DNA of 64,000 nucleotides. Source: JAJFIE01 sp964344255 (GTDB lineage Bacteria > Pseudomonadota > Alphaproteobacteria > Rhodospirillales > Casp-alpha2). The position numbers and the translations under genes are program-made. Position 1 is the first letter of the stretch. Every line of letters starts with the position of its first letter. Where the stretch lies: the NCBI GenBank assembly GCA_964344255.1, contig CAYFMQ010000003.1, positions 62,001 through 126,000 on the forward strand, read 5' to 3'. Under the pieces are notes generated by a model, which was not told where the DNA came from, ran no database searches, and saw only the letters and a list, made by a program, of their open reading frames with translations. This document shows, one piece after another, positions 7,515 to 16,019 of the stretch.

Positions 7515-9238
7515 GCCTCGGCCGCGATGATCTCGTCGAAGGCGGCGCGGATTTCGTCACCCTTGAGGCGCGCCGTGCGGTTGGTGGGCTGCAGCGGCTC
7601 GTCGTCGAAGAAATCGGGCAACCGGTCGTCGTCAACGGTAAAGCCTGCCTTTTCGTTGAACTCCATCTCCATGGCGATGGCTTCACGCCCAAGCGTGATC
7701 AGGAAATCCGCCGGCAGGTCGGTGCCCAACGCATCGTTCATGGCCTTGATGATCATCTCGTGATTGACATCGGTGACCGAGCGCCCGAACAGGCAGAGCC
7801 CGGTTGAATCGGCAAGCGCCGAGTTGATCTGCACCTGGCGGCTCGCCTTGGCAATATCGAGGATGGACATCTCCTTGGTGTCCAGGGTCGGCAGGTTGCC
7901 CACCGTATGATCGGCGCCTTGCGCCGTATAGACCATGGAAACGCCGGTGCCCTCGATGACGCGGGGGTCATAGGCGCTGATGGCCTGGCGCTTGATCACG
8001 GGGATACGGTGAACGCCGAAATGCTCGCCCACATGCGCCGTACCCTGGGCAACCATCCGGCCCCGTTCCGTTCCCTGGCGAAGATCGTCGAAGACCTGCT
8101 CCATGAAGCCGACATCGCCGAACTCGGCCTCGCCGGCGTCCATCAGCACGGCGATGGCGGCGCCGATCTCGATGGTGTCGATACCCAGATCATTGGCCAG
8201 CGCATTCATGCGGGCCACGTCGTCCGGGTCTTTCAGGCCGCAATTGGTGCCGAGCAGGCAGATGGTTTCGTATTCCAGGGGCGAGACGATCTCGTTGGCG
8301 TCCTTGTCCACATACACGTTGGAGCACTTGATCTGACAGCCGGGCATGCAGGCGTGGGAAATCTCCCCGCCGCGGGCCTTGTTCTGTTCGCGGATGAAGT
8401 CGCCGCCCATTTTCAGGACCTCGTCTTCGGATTCGGTCAGGCGTCCGCTGGTGAAGTTGCGGACCGGCAGGCCGCCTAAGTGATTGGTGAGATCGGCGAC
8501 CAGCGCGGTGCCTGTGTTTTTCATGTTCTGGACGGCGACGGACTCGTCCAATCCCTTGTTGTAGCCCTTGATGCCGGTCATGACGCTGCGCAGGTCATGG
8601 AGCGGCGGCATCTTTACCTTGTCGAGGACGATGGCCTTGACCTTCTTCGATCCCATGACGGCGCCGACACCGCCACGCGCGGCCAGCCTGGACGGGCGGT
8701 TGTCATGGTCCGATATGGAAATACCGGCGACCATGCCTAAGTACTCACCGACGGGACCGCAAATGGCGAGGCTGATCTTCTTGCCATACTTTTCGTGCAG
8801 CATTTCGGCGGTTTCATTGACACCGAGCCCCATATAAGGCGTTGCATCCTCGAACGTGATATCACCTTCCTGCGGCACGCGGATGACCACCCAGTCGTCG
8901 GCTGCGCCATGTAGCGTGAAGCCGGCGATTTCAAGCTGCCCCATGGCGAAGGCGAAGGTGCCGCCCGCATTGGATTCCTTGACGCCGCCTGTCAGCGGAC
9001 TCTTGCAACCTACGCTCAAGCGGTTGGCGTTGGAGAAGTTCGTCCCGGCAAAGGGGCCGGCGGAGAAAATCAGCGGGTTGTCCGGCGACAGGGGATCGAC
9101 GCCTGCCACGTCCATGTCCAGCAGGGTGCGGGCAATGAAATGCCGCCCGGCGCGGGCCAAGGCCTCGCCGGTAAAGTCGTCGGACGTTACGATTCGGGTG
9201 TTCAGATCGATGTGCAGGTATTGCCGAGTGATCGCCAT
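7511..9238 (-). CDS. Aldehyde ferredoxin oxidoreductase family protein (tungsten/molybdenum)
   Basis: About 575 aa. The N-terminal AOR domain shows LSVGCKSPLTGGVKESNAGG and RGGVGAVMGSKKVKA, which bind the bis-pterin metal cofactor. The central helical domain has CMPGCQIKC plus a later Cys in LLGTNCGLKD, the four 4Fe-4S ligands, and DSTGLCLFG near the C-terminus. Family members oxidise aldehydes to acids, reducing ferredoxin, with tungsten in studied cases. AOR is common in anaerobes and patchy in alphaproteobacteria. The start at 9238 (ATG) is preferred over a TTG at 9256. It is the first gene of an operon with tag; no electron-transfer partner subunit is adjacent. Confidence 0.92.
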   Translation of the reverse strand: MAITRQYLHIDLNTRIVTSDDFTGEALARAGRHFIARTLLDMDVAGVDPLSPDNPLIFSAGPFAGTNFSNANRLSVGCKSPLTGGVKESNAGGTFAFAMGQLEIAGFTLHGAADDWVVIRVPQEGDITFEDATPYMGLGVNETAEMLHEKYGKKISLAICGPVGEYLGMVAGISISDHDNRPSRLAARGGVGAVMGSKKVKAIVLDKVKMPPLHDLRSVMTGIKGYNKGLDESVAVQNMKNTGTALVADLTNHLGGLPVRNFTSGRLTESEDEVLKMGGDFIREQNKARGGEISHACMPGCQIKCSNVYVDKDANEIVSPLEYETICLLGTNCGLKDPDDVARMNALANDLGIDTIEIGAAIAVLMDAGEAEFGDVGFMEQVFDDLRQGTERGRMVAQGTAHVGEHFGVHRIPVIKRQAISAYDPRVIEGTGVSMVYTAQGADHTVGNLPTLDTKEMSILDIAKASRQVQINSALADSTGLCLFGRSVTDVNHEMIIKAMNDALGTDLPADFLITLGREAIAMEMEFNEKAGFTVDDDRLPDFFDDEPLQPTNRTARLKGDEIRAAFDEIIAAEA

Positions 9239-9507
9239 GGTCGGTATCTCTGTCAAAGGGTCTTCATAGGCCGGTTGGTTAACACAAAGGTAGGCGCGCC
9301 ACCAACATTTTCAAGGATAGTGTGGGTAGGTGAACAAATAGTTTTTGTACGGCTTGGAATAATGTTTACCATCCCCTGCTATTTTAAATTCTTAATGATT
9401 TTACAAGCGTTTTTACGCTATAAGGTTGACGTTAAACGATATTGATTCCGTGTGGTAAAGGCAGCGCATCATGTTCACAGCGGAATGTTTCGAAAGGAAC
9501 CGGGGGT

Positions 9508-9726
9508 ATGCCTAGATTTGAAATCGGCATTTACAATCAAAAGGTTCGCGAACTCGTCACGGAAGGCAATTCGCACAAGCACCTGGATGACGACTGGTCC
9601 GACGTGCATTACTTTGAAGTAAAAGCGCCATCCGTTGAAGCCGCAAAGTCCAAGCTGGCAACTCAGTATCCTCCAGAAAAGGGATATGTTTTCGATTACG
9701 CCCTAGAACTTGAGGACGAGGACTAG
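9508..9726 (+). CDS. Small conserved-looking hypothetical protein
   Basis: 72 aa, acidic C-terminus (ALELEDED). A pattern of FEVKAPSVEAAKSKLATQYPPEKGYVF suggests a small alpha/beta fold; I do not recognise a family. The ATG at 9508 follows CCGGGGGT. The open frame extends to 9442 without a better ribosome site. It is isolated between the divergent aldehyde oxidoreductase gene and a convergent small gene, and followed by a GAGGAC/GTCCTC hairpin around the stop. Confidence 0.6.
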   Translation: MPRFEIGIYNQKVRELVTEGNSHKHLDDDWSDVHYFEVKAPSVEAAKSKLATQYPPEKGYVFDYALELEDED

Positions 9727-9760
9727 AGAGGTCCTCCTTAAGTCTTCCGTCACGAAGAAT

Positions 9761-10060
9761 TTATCTCAGATGCTCCACATCGATATCGTGGGCGCGTTTA
9801 CCGTAATGGTCCATCAGGTCAGGTCCGTGACAGGGGGACGCCTTCTTTCCTGTCTTTCGATTGCCGCCGCCCTTGTCCTGTAATGATATCGGCCTGCCGA
9901 AAAGGTCATCCTTGCGGCGGGGATCGTGCACAGCCTCAAGAAGGGACAGTTGCTGTTGGAGCAAATGTGATTGAATCTTCAACGACGCCGACGCCATGGA
10001 GAATGCTGTTTGCATCATGGCGCGCTGGAAGGCGAGAGCCGCTGTGAAAAAATCAGCCAT
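9761..10060 (-). CDS. Hypothetical helical protein
   Basis: About 99 aa. The first half is an alanine/methionine-rich amphipathic helix (FFTAALAFQRAMMQTAFSMA, then KIQSHLLQQQLSLLEAV), reminiscent of phasin-like coat proteins, but it is too short to assign. The second half is basic and likely disordered. The start at 10060 is chosen over 10066 because GGGAG lies 6 nt upstream of it. Downstream of cobT on the same strand, 80 nt away. Confidence 0.6.
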   Translation of the reverse strand: MADFFTAALAFQRAMMQTAFSMASASLKIQSHLLQQQLSLLEAVHDPRRKDDLFGRPISLQDKGGGNRKTGKKASPCHGPDLMDHYGKRAHDIDVEHLR

Positions 10061-10143
10061 AATCATCTCCCGTCAAAGATTGATCTTCAACTTCCAAGTC
10101 TAGGGGCATCAGGCCCGATTGTCCTTGATTTGAATCAGCCGGT

Positions 10144-11985
10144 TTATTTTACGTCTCGGATCGCCTGGCGGGTATCCTCGTCGAACAACTCCATGAGGTT
10201 CTGCATCATGGTACCGCCCAGTTCCTCCGCATCGATCAGGGTCACGGCGCGCCGGTAGTAACGGGTCACGTCATGGCCGATGCCAATTGCCGTCAGTTCA
10301 ACGGGGGAGCGGGTTTCGATCCATTCGATGACGTCGCGCAGGTGCTTTTCAAGGTAATTGCCGGGGTTGGCCGACAGCGTTGCATCGTCAACCGGGGCGC
10401 CATCTGAGATGACCATGAGAATACGGCGCTGTTCCGGCCGTCCGAGCAGCCTGTTGTGCGCCCATAACAGGGCCTCGCCGTCGATGTTTTCCTTCAACAG
10501 ACCTTCGCGCAACATGAGGCCGAGATTGGTCCGCGCCCGGCGCCAGGGCGTATCGGCGGACTTATAGACGATATGACGCAGATCGTTCAGCCGGCCCGGA
10601 TTTTTCGGCTTGCCGTCGGCAACCCATTTTTCCCGGGACGACCCCCCTTTCCATGAACGCGTCGTGAAGCCCAGAACCTCGACCTTGACGCCGCATCTCT
10701 CAAGGGTTCGCGCCAGGATATCGGCGCTCATGGCGGCGACGGTAATGGGGCGCCCCCGCATGGAGCCTGAGTTGTCGATCAACAGCGTTACGACCGTATC
10801 GCGAAAATCGGTTTCCGATTCCTGCTTGAATGACAGTGGATGCATGGGGTCGATGACCACACGTGACAACCGCCCCGCATCCAGAATGCCTTCCTCTAGG
10901 TCGAAATGCCAGGAGCGCTGCTGCTTGGCCATCAGGTTACGCTGCAGCCGGTTCGCCAGCTTGGATACCATGCCCTGCAGATGTGAGAGCTGCTGGTCGA
11001 GTTGCTGGCGGAGCCGGGTCAATTCTTCCGGGTCACACAGCGTTTCCGCACCGATCACTTCATCGAATTCAACGGTAAAGGGATGGTAGAGCGCCGTGGA
11101 AACCTTGTCTTCCGACCAGTTGCGCTGCCATTGCGTGGGGCCGGCCGGATCTTCGTCGCCTTCGCCCGGCATCATGTCTTCCTCGCCGGCCTCGGCCATG
11201 CCTTCGGCTTCCTCGTCGGCTTCGCCCATGGCGCTTTCGGCTGACGAAGCACCTTCGGCTTCGGCCTCACCTGAATCGCTGTCCATGTCATCGCTGCCTT
11301 CGGAATCAGGCTCCTCCTGGTCTTCGTCCTGATCGTCGGAATCAAGTTCTTCGGCGGAATCGATGAGGTCCAGATCTTCGAGCAGGTGCATGACTTGCTC
11401 TCCGAAAGCGCGCTGGTCTTCCACGATATCCTTCAGGTCGTCCAGCTGATGACCGATTTTCTCGTCCAACCAATCGCGCCATACACCGATCAGGTTCTGT
11501 CCTGAATCGGGTATGGTCTGACCCCCGCACTTTTCCCTGATCATCAGCCCCAGGACTTCGCCGAGCATTTCGTTTTGGCGTTTCTGGACGCTGGCGTATC
11601 CCTTGGCGCGGCAGCGTTCGTCGGTCAGGACCTCAAGGTTCCCGGCGACGCCCTCCAGACGCCTGGAGCCCAGACTCTCACACCGGGCCTGTTCGACGGC
11701 TTCAAAGACGGAACGGGCCTCTGGCGAGGAGGGGAGGCGTTTACGGTGCAGTCCTTCGTCATGGTAATGAAGTCGCGACGCCAGGGCATCGGCCATGCCG
11801 CGGTATCGCGCAATGCCATCCGCGGTAATCTGGTGTGCCGGTACTGGCAGGTGCGCCGTGTTGCCGCTGACACCGGCCGAGCCCTGGGCGAAGGAAACCT
11901 CCGTGTCGGGCTTGCCCGACAAGGCCTTCAGCGTGGCGGACGTTGCACGCTTCAAGAGTTCCGTCGGTTGTTCAGGCTGGCTCAC
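10144..11985 (-). CDS. cobT: Cobaltochelatase subunit CobT
   Basis: 613 aa. With CobS it forms the ATP-driven chaperone part of the aerobic CobNST cobaltochelatase, inserting Co2+ into hydrogenobyrinic a,c-diamide. The C-terminal third is a von Willebrand A domain with the MIDAS motif DNSGSMRG. The middle is a long, very acidic linker (runs of Asp/Glu/Ser around residues 210-290), typical of CobT. Translation appears to start at GTG (11985). It lies 24 nt downstream of cobS, in the usual cobS-cobT order. CobN is not in the window. Confidence 0.97.
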   Translation of the reverse strand: MSQPEQPTELLKRATSATLKALSGKPDTEVSFAQGSAGVSGNTAHLPVPAHQITADGIARYRGMADALASRLHYHDEGLHRKRLPSSPEARSVFEAVEQARCESLGSRRLEGVAGNLEVLTDERCRAKGYASVQKRQNEMLGEVLGLMIREKCGGQTIPDSGQNLIGVWRDWLDEKIGHQLDDLKDIVEDQRAFGEQVMHLLEDLDLIDSAEELDSDDQDEDQEEPDSEGSDDMDSDSGEAEAEGASSAESAMGEADEEAEGMAEAGEEDMMPGEGDEDPAGPTQWQRNWSEDKVSTALYHPFTVEFDEVIGAETLCDPEELTRLRQQLDQQLSHLQGMVSKLANRLQRNLMAKQQRSWHFDLEEGILDAGRLSRVVIDPMHPLSFKQESETDFRDTVVTLLIDNSGSMRGRPITVAAMSADILARTLERCGVKVEVLGFTTRSWKGGSSREKWVADGKPKNPGRLNDLRHIVYKSADTPWRRARTNLGLMLREGLLKENIDGEALLWAHNRLLGRPEQRRILMVISDGAPVDDATLSANPGNYLEKHLRDVIEWIETRSPVELTAIGIGHDVTRYYRRAVTLIDAEELGGTMMQNLMELFDEDTRQAIRDVK

Positions 11986-12009
11986 AGTTTTTACCCGGCC
12001 TACGCGTCA

Positions 12010-13014
12010 TCAGCTAATGGCGATGTTGCCTACGGATTCCGGCAAATCCTCGCCAAAGCAGCGCTGATAGTGTTCGGCGATAAGGGGACGTTCATGCTCG
12101 TCGCACTTGTTGAGGAACGTAACCCGGAAGGCGAATCCACGATCACTGAAAATATTGGTATTCTCCGCCCACGTGATAACCGTACGTGGTGACATCACGG
12201 TGGAGATATCGCCGGACATGAAACCGGACCGGGTCAGGTTAGCCAGCTCCACCATGTCGTGGATGTTCTTGCGGCCTTCTTCCGAGTCGAATTCGGGAAC
12301 CTTGGAGAGAATGATATTCTCTTCATCGTCACTGGGCAGGTAATTCAGCGTCGTGACGATATTCCAGCGATCCATCTGACCCTGGTTGATTTGTTGCGTG
12401 CCGTGATAGAGCCCCGTGGTGTCGCCAAGCCCGACCGTGTTGGTGGTCGAAAACAGGCGGAAATAGGGGTGCGGGCGCATGACCCTGTTCTGGTCCAGCA
12501 GGGTCAGCTTGCCTTCTACCTCGAGAATACGCTGGATCACGAACATCACGTCAGGGCGTCCGGCGTCGTATTCGTCGAACACCAGGGCTGTCGGGTGCTG
12601 AAGCGCCCAGGGCAGGATGCCTTCGCGGAATTCGGTTACCTGCTGGCCGTCGCGAAGCACGATGGCGTCCTTGCCGACAAGGTCGATCCGGCTGATGTGG
12701 CTGTCCAGGTTGATCCGGATGCAAGGCCAGTTCAGGCGCGCGGCGACCTGTTCGACGTGGGTCGATTTACCCGTGCCGTGGTAGCCCTGAATCATGACGC
12801 GCCGGTTATGGGCGAAGCCGGCGAGGATCGCCATGGTCGTGTCATGGTCAAAGCGATAGGCCGGATCGATATCCGGAACGTGGCTTTCCGAGGCGCTGAA
12901 GCCGGGGACTTCCATATCGCTGTCGAGACCAAAGGTCTGGCGAACGGAAACCATGATATCGGGCGCATCGAGCGGAAACGCCTGTTCGGCGTCATTTGGA
13001 ATCTGTGCAGTCAT
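12010..13014 (-). CDS. cobS: Cobaltochelatase subunit CobS
   Basis: 334-aa AAA+ ATPase (MoxR-like branch) of the cobaltochelatase. Walker A is GYHGTGKST, Walker B is ALVFDEYDAGRPD, and a sensor-type Asn occurs in LFSTTNTVGLGD. The N-terminal segment with FGLDSDMEVPGFS is typical of CobS. It acts with the vWA protein CobT encoded immediately downstream, and with CobN elsewhere. The intergenic region upstream (13015-13134) separates it from the same-strand DnaJ-domain gene. Confidence 0.97.
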   Translation of the reverse strand: MTAQIPNDAEQAFPLDAPDIMVSVRQTFGLDSDMEVPGFSASESHVPDIDPAYRFDHDTTMAILAGFAHNRRVMIQGYHGTGKSTHVEQVAARLNWPCIRINLDSHISRIDLVGKDAIVLRDGQQVTEFREGILPWALQHPTALVFDEYDAGRPDVMFVIQRILEVEGKLTLLDQNRVMRPHPYFRLFSTTNTVGLGDTTGLYHGTQQINQGQMDRWNIVTTLNYLPSDDEENIILSKVPEFDSEEGRKNIHDMVELANLTRSGFMSGDISTVMSPRTVITWAENTNIFSDRGFAFRVTFLNKCDEHERPLIAEHYQRCFGEDLPESVGNIAIS

Positions 13015-13134
13015 TGTCTGGAAATCCAGATTTGTTAAGGTTTACGCGGCAATTCAGGCCTATGGGGTAGGGCTAAAAAGAGTTTGCGTCAAGGTCCACA
13101 ATGTCATGGGTACATAAAATGGCGATTTTAAGGC

Positions 13135-13755
13135 CTAAACGTTGAAAGACGCCCGCAATACGGCATAGGCCTCGTTGATCTCTTTAAGGCGTTCTTCCGA
13201 TTCCTTTGCGCCCTTGTTGGCGTCGGGATGGTGCTCCTTGACCAATGACTTATAACGGCTTTTCACATCCTCGATGCTCAGGGGATAATCAAGCTCCAGC
13301 GTTCGATAGGCCCTTTCCTCCTCTGAACTGAGCGGCGGCCGCATGGTCTGATCGCCGTATTCCTGGCCATTTTTTTTCTCATCCCTGGCACCATTACCCT
13401 TGGCCGATGCGCCAGAGAAAAGATTAAAAGGATCGCGCGCCTGATCAAAGGAATCCGGTCCCAGGTTGGTGCCAAGCTGCCAGGTTGGGCGGTTCCAGAC
13501 GGTGTCACGCCTTAAGTCTTCTTCCACCTCGTCGTCGCTCATCCCTTCATAGTAATTCCAGGACTTGTTGTATTCCCTGACATGATCGAGGCAGAACCAG
13601 CGGTAGACATTCAGCTCATCGCGTGAGCGGGGTGCGCGGTGTTCGCCCCCTTCGCTGCAATCAGGCCATTCGCACAGGCGGTCGTGCGTACCGGAGGCTT
13701 CGTCGCCGAAATCTTCCAGTACAATGGCTTCTCTTGATTTCCGTTTTGCTGGCAT
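13135..13755 (-). CDS. DnaJ-domain protein
   Basis: 206 aa with a C-terminal J domain: DYPLSIEDVKSRYKSLVKEH, then HPD (EHHPDANKG) and a final helix ending AYAVLRASF. The N-terminal half contains a Cys/His pattern (CEWPDCSEGGEH, CLDHVREYNKSWNYYEGM), possibly metal-binding. This architecture is found next to cobS in many alphaproteobacteria, so a co-chaperone role is likely, but its client is unknown. AGGG precedes the ATG. A divergent bolA-type gene lies upstream. Confidence 0.9.
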   Translation of the reverse strand: MPAKRKSREAIVLEDFGDEASGTHDRLCEWPDCSEGGEHRAPRSRDELNVYRWFCLDHVREYNKSWNYYEGMSDDEVEEDLRRDTVWNRPTWQLGTNLGPDSFDQARDPFNLFSGASAKGNGARDEKKNGQEYGDQTMRPPLSSEEERAYRTLELDYPLSIEDVKSRYKSLVKEHHPDANKGAKESEERLKEINEAYAVLRASFNV

Positions 13756-13914
13756 ACCCTTCGCTCTTTAAGACGCCGGTTCAAGGCCCCGAGCCTTGAA
13801 AATTCCCCTTAACTATGGGGACTCGCCGATTGCTCTTCAAGTGAATATGATACAGAGTCCGGATGACGAGAGTGTAGAAAAATTGTTTGGGCTCCTAAAC
13901 ATTTTTCGAATATA

Positions 13915-13930
13915 TGTGATGCTCATCACT
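13915..13930 (+). promoter_or_regulatory. CRP/FNR-family operator candidate upstream of bolA-type gene
   Basis: TGTGATGCTCATCACT: the pattern TGTGA-N6-TCAC, centred about 55 nt before the bolA-type ATG. It closely follows the CRP consensus half-sites; an FNR-type protein is also possible. Assignment rests on sequence only. Confidence 0.45.
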
Positions 13931-13977
13931 CCTTTTAAGTGAATACAGTATTAGTCTAGGCAGGAACAGGTCCAAGC

Positions 13978-14262
13978 ATGACGGATAGTGTGGCTGATCG
14001 AATTGAACATCTCTTGCGGGATGAGTTTTCTCCGCAACATCTTGAGGTCATTGATGAATCAGCCCTTCATGCGGGCCATGCCGGCGCCAGACCGGGTGGC
14101 GAGAGTCATTTCAGGGTGGAGGTTGTCTCTGAACGCTTTAGAGGAAAGAATCGTGTTCAAAGGCAACAAATGGTATATGAGGCACTTGACGAATTGATCA
14201 AAGGCGGCATTCATGCACTGTCAATGATGACAAAGACACCTGAGGAATTTGCCGCCAGGTGA
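13978..14262 (+). CDS. bolA: BolA-family protein
   Basis: 94 aa. BolA proteins partner monothiol glutaredoxins in iron-sulfur trafficking and stress-related gene control. Landmarks are ESALHAGHAGARPGGESHF with the conserved His, the FRVEVVSERFRGKNRVQRQQ strand-turn-helix, and a C-terminal IHALSMMTKTPEEF. The length is normal. It is divergent from the DnaJ-domain gene, an arrangement common in alphaproteobacteria, and has a CRP/FNR-like site upstream. Confidence 0.95.
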   Translation: MTDSVADRIEHLLRDEFSPQHLEVIDESALHAGHAGARPGGESHFRVEVVSERFRGKNRVQRQQMVYEALDELIKGGIHALSMMTKTPEEFAAR

Positions 14263-14437
14263 TTGTTGAGCAAGTGAAACTGAGCAAGGGGTATTTGTTT
14301 ACGGATTTGAGAGTCAATCCTGCATCGGCACTTAACCAGTGAGAATGCGGATATCGTAGACAGATAGTGATTAGTAAAGTGGTTAGCGCCCGTTCCTGGG
14401 GGGGAATAGTCGGGCAGGGAAGCTAAGGAAACATACC

Positions 14438-14728
14438 ATGCACGGTAATCTTGTAAGCCGTAATGTTACGATTTCAGGACATAGAACAAGTATTCGTTTG
14501 GAGCAGGCAACGTGGGATGCCCTCGATCAAATCTGTTCGATCGAGGGGAAAACCATCCATGAGCTATGTTCCCTGATTGAGCAATTCCGGCGCGGATCAA
14601 GCCGTACGTCCCTGGTCAGGGCCTTTATCGTTACCTATTTCCGTGCCGCAGCGAATACCGCCGGCAGGATCGAAGGCGGCAACGTCCCGGCCGTTCTGGA
14701 ACTGACGACCGGTGCTGCGGCAGGCTGA
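14438..14728 (+). CDS. Ribbon-helix-helix domain protein
   Basis: 96 aa. The segment VSRNVTISGHRTSIRLEQAT, followed by WDALDQICSIEGKTIHELC, is typical of the RHH_4 family of small alphaproteobacterial DNA-binding-fold proteins. A DNA target is not known. The 175-bp leader contains a GCCCG/CGGGC hairpin shortly before the gene. Convergent with the DUF2889 gene; only 24 nt separate their ends. Confidence 0.88.
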   Translation: MHGNLVSRNVTISGHRTSIRLEQATWDALDQICSIEGKTIHELCSLIEQFRRGSSRTSLVRAFIVTYFRAAANTAGRIEGGNVPAVLELTTGAAAG

Positions 14729-14752
14729 GCACGCCGCATCTAATCACCCTTA

Positions 14753-15304
14753 TCAGGACGGCTTATAGAGATCCGGCCATTCCCTTTTGACCACCGGACC
14801 GTTACTGGCCAAGGCATGGCAGGTGTCGACGATACGTGCCGCCGTCGCCTCCTGGTCAGGCCCCTTGGCGCCCTTGCGGCTGCCGCGTATCGTCTGGAAC
14901 GCCGTCGTCGAGATGGGACCCAGCATCAATTCCGTGAGATGCGTACAGCCCTTGACGCCGCCGAATCGATGCAGCACGGCCTTGCGCCAGCCCTTGGCGA
15001 TTTGAAGTCCTTCAAGCTGGTGGAATGCGCTGGTGACCGCCGGGCAAATGGAGAAAGGACCGGATTCGGTCACGGCTTCCGCGTTCTGGATAACGAAATC
15101 TCCATCAAGCGTAATCCGTATCAGCATGTCATGAATGGGTTCGCCGGCATTGATGCCGTCACGGTCGTGGTTGCCGAAGGAATAGGTTTTCGTATCGGTC
15201 AGCCGGGCTTCGATGTCCCATAAACCGTCTTCGCGTTCATAACCGAGGCATTGGATGTTGCGGGTGTGGACATGTTGCCGGGCGGCGGGTTTAGATAATG
15301 GCAT
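14753..15304 (-). CDS. DUF2889 family protein
   Basis: 183 aa. The order RNIQCLGYEREDGLWDIEAR, DGINAGEPIHDMLIRITLD, a Cys in ICPAVTSAF, and GCTHLTELM followed by the C-terminal helix is characteristic of DUF2889, a family of unknown function common in proteobacteria. No catalytic role is established. It is likely monocistronic. Confidence 0.85.
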   Translation of the reverse strand: MPLSKPAARQHVHTRNIQCLGYEREDGLWDIEARLTDTKTYSFGNHDRDGINAGEPIHDMLIRITLDGDFVIQNAEAVTESGPFSICPAVTSAFHQLEGLQIAKGWRKAVLHRFGGVKGCTHLTELMLGPISTTAFQTIRGSRKGAKGPDQEATAARIVDTCHALASNGPVVKREWPDLYKPS

Positions 15305-15446
15305 GGGTCGGGTCCGGTTATCTCACTAAATCATGGGCATTTCAGGATGCAGGGTGAAGACTTTCACCCATGCGGGGCTGTCATTCAAGCGGGATCAGGA
15401 GGGTATTTCAGGGCCGGAAACAGGACCGGGGCCGTGAGCAGACCGT

Positions 15447-15893
15447 TCAGGCGCCGTAGCGGTCGCCGAAAACAAAGGCTTCGGTTTCCTTGATGTCTTC
15501 TTCCAGCGCTTCCTTGACGGAGCGGTAAAGGTCCCGGATGGACACCATGCCAACGCATTTGCCGTCAACGGTGACGGGAAGGTGCCGGTAGTTACGTGAA
15601 TGCATCAATTCCAGCGCATCGCCGGCTGAATCATCCGGCGCCAGGGTATCGGGGTTGGCGGTCATGATGTCGCTGACCTTGGCTTCCCCGGCATCAAGGC
15701 CCTTGGCGACCACATGCTGTGTCATGTCGCGTTCCGTCAGAATGCCTTCAAGGAGCCCGTCCCCGTTCGTGACAACAACGGCGGCAACGTTCTTGGCGGC
15801 CATCAGTTCGGCGGCGCTGCGAACGGTGTCATCCTTGTTGACGGCGCAAACGTCCTGCTCCTTGACGACACCTGGGATTATCTTGCGGTTCAT
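15447..15893 (-). CDS. Tandem CBS-domain protein
   Basis: 148 aa consisting of a Bateman pair of CBS domains: first around VRSAAELMAAKNVAAVVVTN and ILTERDMTQHV, second around LELMHSRNYRHLPVTVDGK and GMVSIRDLYRSV. Such stand-alone pairs bind adenine nucleotides and act as energy sensors; the partner is unknown. It is downstream of the CorC-type gene (also CBS-containing) on the same strand. Confidence 0.92.
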   Translation of the reverse strand: MNRKIIPGVVKEQDVCAVNKDDTVRSAAELMAAKNVAAVVVTNGDGLLEGILTERDMTQHVVAKGLDAGEAKVSDIMTANPDTLAPDDSAGDALELMHSRNYRHLPVTVDGKCVGMVSIRDLYRSVKEALEEDIKETEAFVFGDRYGA

Positions 15894-16019
15894 GACAGCT
15901 ACTCCTTCTGTAGGCGTCCCGGTTCCCCTGGAGACATCATAACCCTAATATTAGCACTTCTGTCAAAATAATGTGTCCGGGCATCCGCTGGATTCCCTGA
16001 AAACCGGCTCGTGTCCGGA

